Positions 44,101-56,070 of a stretch of 64,000 nt of DNA are shown piece by piece. Within the stretch, counting starts at the first letter, position 1. Every line of letters starts with the position of its first letter. The position numbers and the translations under genes are program-made. The stretch lies in contig NC_057861.1 of NCBI RefSeq assembly GCF_019393635.1, forward strand, positions 541,518,211-541,582,210, given 5' to 3'. A model generated the notes under the pieces. It was not told the DNA's origin. It worked only from the letters and a program-made list of their open reading frames with translations, and searched no databases. The DNA comes from Dromiciops gliroides (lineage: Eukaryota > Chordata > Mammalia > Microbiotheria > Microbiotheriidae).

Positions 44101-47100
44101 TAAATTAAATAAATCATGAATAGGAATTTAGCCCTTTTTTGCTTTAAAAGAAGTGGTGGAGAGGGGGAGTTTGAGGGATTCCAGTTAACCAAACGTCACA
44201 GTAAGCTGAATTAATAAATGCAAAAACTTACAGAGCACCATAGAAACACACAGCATTATTATTGTAGTTTAGTCAAAAGTTCCCTGGTAAAGTAATCTGA
44301 TTCTCTCGGGTTTCTATAAACTAGTGCTTCTTCAATAGTAATATTAGCTAATATTTACACATCCCTTATTATATGGCAAGCACTGTGCTTAAGTACTTTA
44401 GAATTATCATCTCATTGGATGTTCACAACAACCCTGGGAAGCAGATGCTATGATTATCCCCATTTTATATGTGAGGAAAGTAAGGCAAATAGAGGTTAAG
44501 TGATTTGCCCATTGCCACACAGCTACTAAGTGAGTGTCTAAGGCAAGATTTGAACTCAGATCTTCCTGACTTCAGGCCCAGCACTCTATCCACTACACCA
44601 TCTGGTTGTTTGACAAATGGTTGAAAGGTGGTAGTTTTCAACTGTTCTCTGTGTTAGCCTTGGAGAAGAGGGGAGTCACATATTGGGTCCTACAGCACCT
44701 CACTCATTTCTTTGCAGAAGTGGTAGGCTATACTAGTGGAATGCTGCTTATACCATCAGACTTAGTAGGTATGTTGATTACTTTTGCCTAACTGATTTTT
44801 ATTCCTCTTTCTTTTTATTTCCTTGTCACACAGGAAGGTGGCTCACCTGGTAGAGAAAGGGTAAATGTATTTGGAAATAGAGACATGGAAACAAAAGGTA
44901 TTAATAAAAGGTCTCAAAAACAGGGTTTTTTTTTCTTAAGTTGCTTACTTACGCTGTAATTTTCTTTTAAACTTTTTACCAAATTCTCTTTTTTCTTAAA
45001 AAAAAGCACAACCCCAAAACCAGTTATCACAAATTCCAAATTAACAAGGTTAAGAATTCGTGGGGAAAAAAGGAATTCATGAGGGTTTTGTTTTTTGTAG
45101 GGCAATTGGGGTTAAGTGACTTGCCCAGGGTCACACAGCTAGTAAATGTCAAGTGTCTGAGACCGGATTTGAACTCAGGTCCTACTGAATCCAGGGCTGG
45201 TGTTTTATCCACTGCGCCACCTAGGTGCCCAATTCATGAGATTTTGTTCCAAAAGTGTAACTTTCTTGGGCATTGGAGTAAGAGGAGATGGTATGAAGAT
45301 CCTGCTTAATGAAGAAATTATTCTTTGGTGAAGATACTAACAGTTGCTGGTCCCTGGTGCTCCACCCATGCACCTAAGCAATGATTTACTAAATTGGGCT
45401 GTGAGGGGAGCTTACACGGCTAAGTATAACTCAGTACATTATATCCTAATGGTCCAACAAAAAGGAAACAGAATAATTGTGACTATCATCCTTGGTGCCT
45501 AGCACTGTTCTCAGCTCATTGTTGTTCAGTTGTTGTTTTTTACTCTTCCTGACCCCATTTGGGGTCAGGTTTTCTTGGCAAAGATACTAGAGTGGTTTGC
45601 CATTTCCTTCTCCAGATCATTTTACAAATAAGGTAACTGAGGCAAATGGGGCTCAGTGACTTGCCCTGGGTCACATAGCTAAGTAAGTGTCTGAAGCCAG
45701 ATTTGAACTCAGGAAGATGAGTCTTCCTGACTCCAGGCCTAACACTCTATCCACCGTGTTACCTAGGTGCCCTGTATGCCCGGAAACATAGGAGGTACTT
45801 AATAAATGGTTATTGATTGTTTCTAGAATTCTATAGGACAAGTCATTCTACCTTTAGATAACAACAATTGTTCCCCAAATTTGCAGATAAACTGAATTTT
45901 GGAGAATGGCTTCTTTCCCTCACTGACTTACATTATTCTTTTGGAGATTGTCTTCATTTTTAATTGATCTAAATTGGAACATCTCCTACTATTTGAGTAG
46001 CTGCCAAACCCTGCTGAGGACTGAGTGATCTGTAAACAAGCACTTAAGAGCAGGAGGGTTGCTTCTTGTTTAAAACAAGCCTTTGGTGATATGAGAATAA
46101 GGGCTTTGCACATGGTAGGCACTCAATCAATATTTGTTAAATAAATGAACCACCTTCTCTGATTTGTCTCTTTTTCCTAAAGCTAGGTACATCCCTACAC
46201 AAGTCTTTTTTTAGGGCCCAAGTGTTGCTAAGTCCTTGACAAGATAGAGTGTTGACTTGATTTTATAGGTTAAAAAAATCCAAGCAGAGAAATAGCATGG
46301 AACTCTCCCCCCAGCTAGTTGGAGACAAGGCAGGAAAAGGTAGAACAGACAACCTTGATTTCCTGATTTAAATGAAGAGAAGAAAGGGACAAGCATGTTT
46401 TAAACACCTACTAGGTACCAGGCACTATTTTAGGTGCTTTATATATATTAATTGATTTGATCCTCATAACAACCTGGGGAAGTGGGTACAACTATTATGT
46501 CTATTTTATAGTTGAGAAAACTGAGGAAGAAAGTAAGTATCTTGCGGAAGATCAAACAGCTAGTATCAGAGGTCAAATTTGAACTCAGGTCTTCCTGATA
46601 ACAGGCCAGCCCTCTATTCACTATACCGCCTACTTGCCTTAAATTTTAAATACACACATACAGATGTATGTATATATACACATATATGGATATGTACATA
46701 CAGATATAAATGTGTATCTATCTCTATCTCTATATCTCTCATCTATATATCTATATCTATATCCATACACATACACACATATTTAACATTGTGGATGGAG
46801 AACTGATATCTGAGCTGACCTCAGAGTCAGGAAGACCTGGGTTCAAGTCTTCCCCCAATCCATGTGAGTTGTGTGACCCTGGGTAACTCACTTTAGGTCA
46901 GTACCCTAGGCAACTCTCTAAGTTACAGAGAAGGTGTCAACCTGCCTTGGCAGAAGGAGTTTGTTCACCTTGAAACTTCCTGTGTCAAAGAAATCACATA
47001 ATTTTTAAACCCCTATAATTTTTAGGGGGAGGGGACCCCCAGAGAAAAAGGATTCTCTCATTCCATGTAGCCCTTAGGTTGTTTTTTAGCAGCAAAGGGG

Positions 47101-49434
47101 AAATGAGTATGTTCTTAATGAAGATATCGCCATCTAATAAAAAGAAATTACTCCTCCTGCCCTGGCGGGTGGGTGGACTCCCTAATTTAATAAGACTCAC
47201 CATCTGAAATATCAGTAATTTAGTGACAACAGGCTTAATTAGAGCTGGGAGCAGTAAGGGGAGGGGTGCCATGAATGATACGAGAGCAAGTACCTTTTAT
47301 GTAACTACAATAATCTTGAGTCCAAAAGAAACCTACTGAAGGCCAATTAAGAAATTAAAAGGTCAGCCAGATACATCCAAAGCTGCAGGTGGCCAGCAGG
47401 GAGAAGGAAAGGGGAGCAGAGAGAAAATGATTCTATCTCATTGGTGGCTCCAGGCTCTCTCCACAGCGGATCCTGTGCCCAGTTTGCCCTAAATGTTGTC
47501 ACAGATGGAGCAGGATTTCCAGTGAAGAGAAATTAGTTTGATTAGACTCTCTGGGAACTTAAATGCTTGATTGCTTTGGGATCTCTCACCATGGGGGGGT
47601 CTTGTTTGTTACTGGGGGAGGGGGTGGCACATTCTCCATCTAGACAGTTCTACAGGGTAGGAAAGTAGAAAGGTAGAAAAAGATGGGCATGTATATGAGT
47701 ATGTTGGGCCTCAAAATAAAACACAACACTCTGGCCTCAGTTCTGTTAGTAATTTAAGCCAAAACAGAAGATATGACAGAACACTTGCCTGAAATTGGGG
47801 GGGTGGGGTGCTGCTCTACCAACCAGGGCTTTTCCAACAAACTACTCTCCTCTTTGCCATCTGGCTCATGCATACCCTCTTTATCTTCTTTTATGAATAT
47901 GACTTATTGTTGCTTTTACACTACAGTCATCTCCCCTTCAACTGGCTTTCTTTTTGTTTTTCTTATATTATTTCCAAATTATTTATTGACATCTTGGGGT
48001 TTTTACATCACTTTCTTTTCTAAATCTATCCTTCCTCTTTCCCCTACCCAGTGGGCCATCTCTTGTAACAAAGAATGAAAAAAGAAAAAAGTAATTCAGC
48101 AAAACCAGCCACATCAATCAAGCCTGACAGGAAATGCAGTATTTCCCACTCACAGTCCCCTACCTCTGCAAAAGAAAGGAGATGAGGGGAGGGAGGAAAG
48201 CACATTTTCTTAACTCTTCTCTAGGGGCACTCCTAAGTCATTATAATTACCAGAGTTCACTTTCTAAACCCTTTTATTCTCAACTAGACATTTCTAAATA
48301 AAGTAAATTTTTCATTCATGACACATTTGGAAAACAAAGTTTAGGCCTTTTTATATAGGCATACTTCATTTCCAGAAAATTCAGGGGGAATTTACAATCA
48401 CACAAAAGATAAATTAGGAGGTGGGTTTTCACTTTACTTCATCATAGAGTTTCTTTAAATAGTGATTCTTTACTATATTTAAGATGAAGCAACAAAAATC
48501 TAATTGGCACTCAAATTTGGGGGGGAGGGGCTAGAAGCTTATTGTGTAAAGTGTAATATGCTTCGAAGCCTGTAAACTGCTATGAAATCAGAAGATCTTG
48601 GGTGATCAATGTGACAAGAGCTAAGAAGACCTTGCCAACCCCTTTCAAAATGTAAAACCAGCTATCAATAAGACTAGTATATATTATCTATAATTTAATG
48701 TGTCTATAGGTTCTCCTTTTAATGAAAAAAGTAGAGGGCATGTCTCTACTCACATTTTTTAAGACAATGGCCCATCTTACACCACTGTTTAAAATGCCAG
48801 TGATTGGGGGGGGGGCACAGCTAGATAGCACAGTGGATAAAGTACTGGCCCTGGATTCAGGAGGACCTGAGTTCAAATCCAGCCTTAAACACTTAACCCT
48901 TCCTAGCTGTGTGACCCTGGGCAAGTCACTTAACCCTCATTGCCCCACAAAAATAAAATAAAATGCCAGTGATATTAATGGTGAAAAATCTTGTTGTATC
49001 ATTTCAGTCATGTCCAACTCTTCATGAGCCCATTTGGGGTTTTCTTGGCAAAGATACTGGAATGGTTTGCTATTTCCCTCTCCAGCTCATCTTAAAGATG
49101 GGTTACTAAGGCAAACAGGGTTAAGTGACTTACCCAGGGTGTCACAGCTAGTAAGTGTCTGGGGCCAGATTTGAATTCAGGAAGATGAGTCTTCCTGACT
49201 CCAGGCCTGGTGGATCACTGCCTCACCTAGCTGCCCCCAGGAAAGGATGACAAATATTAAATCTCATGCCAGGGGGTGTGAACAGGTTTATCATTTCTGG
49301 AAGATACAGAAGTCTAATTTGATTTACCTAAGGGTGAAAATAGAGGACAGGGTTAGAAATCTCTCAAGATTCCAGAATCCAGAACTTTTGTTCTATCAAG
49401 TAAGATACTTGTTAAATGTGCTTTTTTTTTTTTT

Positions 49435-49486
<52 letters not shown>

Positions 49487-52400
49487 CCAGCACATGGAAA
49501 GAGAAATAGAACTTAAAGAATGCCCAGAGGAAGTGGAAGGTAATGGGACCTTCAGATCCTAGCATACAAGGGAAGATTAGTGGAAAGGAATTTTGGATAT
49601 TAAGCCTCCAGAAGAGAAGACTTGGGTAGGGGAGGGAGTGAAAATGAGATGTCTTCAAGTACCTGGAAGGTTGCCATTGGGCAGAGGGATTATAAACTTC
49701 AATGGGTTGAATTAACAAAGAGGGAGATTTAGGCTCAATGTAAAGAAAAACTTCCTGATAAATGGAGCTACCTGACAGTGGAATAGACAGCTTCTGCAGG
49801 TGGTGGGAGTTGCTTTCAAGAAGGTTTTCAAATATGACGGAATATAAATTTGTCAGAGATGTTGTAGAAGATATTCTTCTTCAAGTATGGGTTGGGTTAG
49901 ATATCATTATTATATTATATAGTTTGTATTATATGATTATCATATATTATATCATACACAAATATATCATGATTATTATGATAATTAGATAATATAATAA
50001 TAAATAGATCATTGTATATTAATTATATAATTTCATTATAATACTGTTATACTAATTATAGCTAGTATTTATATAGTGCTTTAAGGTTTACAAAGAGTTT
50101 CACAAAGGTTGTCCCATTTTATCCTCAAAACAATCCTGGGAGCTAGGGGCTATTATCATGTCCATTTTACAGATGAGGAAACTGAGGCAAATAGAGTTTT
50201 GTTTTTTTCTTAATTGACTCACCCAAGGTCGAATATCTAGAAAGTGTCTGAGTCCTCACTTTCACCTCTATGAGTGTCATTTTCTCATCCATAAAATGAG
50301 GATAAGAATAGTCGTGCTATTCACCCACAGAGACTGGTTGTTGTAAGAAAAAAAATGTCTTATAAAAAGCATAAAATGCTATAGAAATATGAGCTGTTGT
50401 TATTATGATGTCAGTTGACAAAGGCAAGTGTGAGAGCAGTTGGAGGATGGAGGAGGTAAATCTAATTACATTTCATATGGAAAACTGAGGAATCAGAAAA
50501 GCTTCAGATTTATCATGCAACTAGTTTGTGTCAAGGCCAGGCCAATAATTTCATTTTACAGAACCACGGAAGCCAGATCCACTGGCAGCTTGGTGGTACA
50601 GTGGGTAGAGCACTGAACCAGGAGTCCAAAAACCCTGAGTTTGAATCACTTATCCTTTCTTTTAGTTTATCTGTAAAATGGGAAAGGTCAGAGGCCTCAA
50701 AGATAAGACCCACTGAATGCTCTAAAGTGCAGACCAAATCGAATTATAATGTAATTGGGAAAATAATTAATAAAATAAAATAGAATAGAATATAGATAAT
50801 ATTATGTGGTTTCTCAGTTAACATGAGATGCACAGGAATGTTTTTCAGTTGTATACAACTCTTCCCGAATACATTTGGGGTTTTCTTGGCAAAGATATTG
50901 CAGTGGTTTGCCTTTTCCTCCTCTAACTCATTTTAGGAAACTGAGGCAAATAGGATTAAGTGACTTGCCCAGGGTTACACAGCCAGTAAAAGTCTGAGGC
51001 TAGATTTGAACTCAGGGAGATGAGCCTTCTTGAATCCAAGCCCAGTGCTCTATCTACTTTGCCACCTAGCTGCCCATATATTTTAGGGGACTTGTTTTCT
51101 ATCTGAGTTTGACAGCTCTAGACAAGATCATTTCCAATATTTCTTCTATTTCTAAGTCTATGATATAAAAGCTAAAAAAATTAATACACTGAAATCATTA
51201 GTATTCATGAAACTTGTCCTACATTCCAAAGTCAATTCAGCTATTTAAAGAATAATATTGTGAATTGTCCAGGTATTCCTCTATCCTGTTGTTAATTAAC
51301 ATAACCACCCATATGCAAAAAGAGGGAAGAAAGGGAATTTACTATTTGCTATTAGGTCCAGATGAGAAGAAATTTAAAGTTATTAACTAACATAAAGTTT
51401 AAGGATTATCCATTTATTTCACTTATTCCTATCCCTCTTCAAAGAGGTTGACAATAATTCCTTCATATTTTGTCAACATTATATCTTTTTGTCATTTGCC
51501 TAAATACCAAGGTTACCTGAGATCATCTAGAACAATAAACTTAAATAGAATATCTGATAATAAGTAATAAAAGAGGCATTGTGGCATTTAGCACAGTATT
51601 CTGCACAGAGTAGAAGATGAGGATGGATGGATGGATGGATGGATGGATAGATGGATGGATAAATGGATGGATGGATGAAAGATCATTGAACTCAATCAGG
51701 AGACCTGGGAAGTAGGCCTAGTTTTCCCACTAACTAGCCATGTCACCTTTGCTAAATCATTTCATCCTGATAGAACTAAATTTCCTCCTCTATTAAAAAA
51801 GGGGGGATGTAGGGAGGGCATTGTACTAAATGGTCTCTAAGTTTATAATGAATCTGAGTCTTTGGATTGGCCTATAGACAGTAGCAACACTGATAGTCTC
51901 CTGTAGGTCAAACCAAATGTTTGTGCTTGACTCCAATGAAGCCATACCAGATTCTTAAAAGTAAAATTGCCCTCATGATAGAAGAAAAAGAAAATATCCT
52001 TTGGGTTTTGTGTTAATCAGAAACCAATCAAGTTCTGAAATAAATGAAGCTTCACTAAAGGGAATGAAGAAAGGAGACAAGTATTTATTAAATAATTGCT
52101 ATGTGCCAGGCACTGTGCTAAGCATTTTACAAACATTTTATCCTCACAACAATCCTGGTAGGTAGGTATTATTATTACCCCCATTTTATAAATGAGGAAA
52201 CTGAGGTAAGTAGAGGTTAAGTGACTTTGCCCAGAGTTATAAAGCTAGTAAGTATCTGAGGCTAAATTTGAACTCAGGTTTTCCTGACTCCAGACCCAGT
52301 GTTCTATCTGCTTTGCTACCTACCTAACTGGAGAGGGACAGAGTTGTGTGAACTGCAACTCCAGCTTTAAAAGTTAAATTATTTTCAGCACTCTGAGCAG

Positions 52401-53908
52401 TTTAGTCACTAAAGATGGTGAAAAAGATTCTAACTAGCACATTCATAAACTTAACAAATATTTACCAAATGCCTACTCTGTGAAAGGGATCGGGACAGCA
52501 AGGCTGGACAATGGGAGTTATACTCAAACCATCAAGCTGGGGAGTGCCAAGTTCTGTGTTTCAAAACCGTTGTTAAGATTCAGTGGGGGGGGGGGGCAGC
52601 TAGGTAGTGCAGTAGATAAAGCACCAGCCCTGAATTCAGAAGGACCTGAGTTCAAATCCAGCCTCAGACACTTGACACTTATTAGCTGTGTGACCCTGGG
52701 CAAGTCACTTAACCCTCATTGCCCCCCCCTAAAAAAAAAGGATTCAGTGCAGGACATGGGAAAGATGGAAAAGTTTTGTGGGACTTCATCTGTATAACTT
52801 TTGTTCAATGCTTGCCTTCTCAAGTAAGGGAAAGTATTGAGGGAGGGAAAGGATTTGGAATTCAAATTTTTTTTAAATGAATATTAAAATATTTTACCAT
52901 GTAAAAAAAAAAAGAAAGGAATCTGGATAAGGTAATGTGAAAGCTACAAAGATGGCCATGTTGACCAAAGATGGCCTTCAAAGACTTCAGAACTTCCCCG
53001 TCTGCCCTCTCTATGTAATTTCCTAGAAGAACAATTTGGGCAAAATCACGTTGGGCAGCTAGGTGGCACAGTGGAGAAACCACTAGGCTTGGAATCAGGA
53101 AGACTCATCTTCCTAAGTTTCAAATCTGGCCTCAGACACTTACTAGCTGAGTGACCCTGAGCAAGTCACTTAACCCTGTTTGCCTCATGTTACTCATCTG
53201 TAAAATGAGCTGGAGAAGGAATGGCAAACCATTCTGGTATCTTTGCCAAGAAAACCCCAACAAAAAGTTGGACATGACTGAAAGGATTCAGCAACAATAT
53301 CTGACCGATGTCAAGTAATTTCTCTCTAGACCTGAGGGTTCCTTAACTGCAAAATGAAGGAGGCAGATGAGATGAGCACTGAGGTCTAAACTAGATGATA
53401 ATTGGATATTTCCAAGCTCCAAATCTTCTAAGTCTATGAACTGATTAATCAGTTAGGTACTAAGAAAGAAAAATATGCAAAACTAAAAAACAGTTACCTC
53501 TTTCTAACTCAGAAACTCTTTCCAGGAGTGCATTCAGTGCTGTCTCTGTCTTCTGTCGATGAGCTGAAGTCTCGTTATGAAGCAAAGATTTCTCATCCTC
53601 AAGTTCAGCCACTTTGCTTAAAAGCTGGCGTTCCAGCTCCCCAAGCCTCCTCTGAAGCATCTCTCGAAAGTCATTAGGCAAAATTGCGTATGACACATTG
53701 ACACGTAGTTGGTGCTTTAAGAGAGAGAGAGAGAGAGAGAGAGAGGAAGAAGTATTTATACCAGTTCAAAAGAAAAACTGTGAAATTTAGATCCAATGGC
53801 ACAACCACCAGGGAGAAGAGTTTCCAAAACATAAGCATTAAATTATACCAACAGTGGGAAGAAAAAGATTTACTTATGCTCTGTTGAAAATTACTTTCAC
53901 CAGACTAG

Positions 53909-53965
<57 letters not shown>

Positions 53966-55973
53966 CTACAATATTTGAAATTCATGAAGCTTTTTATCTC
54001 TTGCAAAAGTGTGGTTTTTTTTTCACTAAATATGTAAACTTCTAACCAATTATTGGAGCTTATCACAATCTCTTTGGGTAGAAATTGCCCCTTCCCTCTC
54101 CCCCCCCCAAAGAAGCAATGACTTTTTAAACTGCTAATCAAAATTAATACAGAAATTATAACAACAAATCTAAATCTCTAGTATTGTACAAAAGTAGATG
54201 AATGTGCATCCAGTAGACATTATTGTAATTTGAAATGCTTTAAATTCTAGAAATTAATATTTTAAATAATCAGAATCCTTATTTCTACTGAATTCTCTAT
54301 CATCATTGAGTGATATGTTAAATATCTACAATTACTCTTGTATTTGGACATTATAACACAGAAAACTCTAAAGTGATTTTATGCTAATTATTTTTTGTAA
54401 TTTGAACCTTATGTGTAGCTCATAGAGAAATCTTGTCAATACTTTTCTATTTATTCTGAAATGCAGAAAAACTTCAGTTCCCATAACCTTGAGACAAATT
54501 CCCTAACAAATTGAGGTCAAATTAAAAACCAAAGGCTTTTTTTCTCCATAAAAGTTCAAAACTGCTCTGAAGATTAAGGGATAATTTCTTCAGCAAGAAT
54601 GGGTATGACTTCTCTCCCTCCCTAGCAATCAAGAATCACACCTTAAAATTACTTGTTAGATTTCACAACATTTTCATATTCATTTCCTTTGAAATTAATG
54701 AGATAATTTTCTTTCTGCTTGAATTTCTCTTAACAATCCCAGACTTGGCAGCCCATTCATGGTAGGTACATTCATAAGACCTTCCAATTTAATTTTAGTA
54801 AGTACAGTGTGAAGTGTGTGAAGTAACACAGACACACATTTTCACATATTTCTGAAATATCTTTTTTTTTTTTTTGCCACTTCTGTTACAGCCCTCTACT
54901 GCTCTATTAAAGGATACACCATATGCCAATGTCATATGATCCCACATGTCAGTATCACAAACCTAAAGGAGAGTCTGGGCTCAGATAGAAAAGATCAAGG
55001 AATATTTTTTTTAAAAGGAAACCCAGAAACATATACTAAATTCCTCAACTCAGGGGGAAAAAAATTCCAAAAATATTTTCTTTTGGTATTTACAAAAGAA
55101 GCATCTTCCATTCAAGCACTAGGGTCCCTAAGAAAACAAATCAAGATACTCCCATTATCACATTAAGGGCAAGGAACTGAATATTAACTCTTTCTTTCGA
55201 GAAGAACAGTGAAAAGATTATTAGGCCTATTGGAATTCTGGGATCAGAGAATGGGGAAAGGAAACAGAAGAGTTTTCTCAGAAGCACCATTTGGAGAACC
55301 AAATGTAACTTCCTAACTGCAGCTAGGAGGCGAGACTAGATTTATGGATCCGCAGCCAGGAACTGAGAGTTTCCCCCTCTTCAAACGGCCCAAATTACAG
55401 TTTGTTCGGTCCTATTTTCATTTAGGAACCTCTGACTCTCTATATGTCCCTCAGTCTCATTCTCTCTCGTCTCCCCTCTTCTTTCCCTTCCCCGTCTCTT
55501 TCTCCCTTTATCCTCTTTCCCACCCGTAGCCCATCGCTCTCCCCCTTAACCTCTCTTCCCCATCTCCATCTCTCTCCCCAATTAGCCCCTTTCTGTTACC
55601 TTTCCTCTCTCTACCCCCTTCTCCACGTCGTTCTTGTTCTCTTCTCTTCCCTGCTTACTCCCTTCCTTCCCCTTTTCCCCTTTTTATCTCTTTCCTTCTC
55701 CATTCCCTTTCCCCCTTTTTCCTCTGTCTCCTTCCCTCTGATCTCAGAGTCTTGTCTCCCAGTCACACAAGCAGGTAAATACAGCTATATGAACACATGC
55801 ACAAATATTCTAAGTTAGCTGTAAATACATAACCCAACACGTACACCACCAATCTCATCCACGCTGCCGTGGACACCACCGCGGCTCTCCCTACACCACC
55901 CTTTCTCCATCTCCGCTCCCCTCCTCTCATGTTCAGGCCCAGGGAAACCTTCGGGGGTCTTAGCACCTGGGAA

Positions 55974-56070
<97 letters not shown>

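Larger units (their letters stand above)
43562..53497 (-). other. NPTX2: NPTX2 intron 2
   Basis: 9,936 bp, filled with SINEs, old CR1/L3, L2, L1-like and hAT pieces listed separately. The least repeat-bearing parts are about 47,000-47,960 and 48,270-48,800. Confidence 0.9.
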
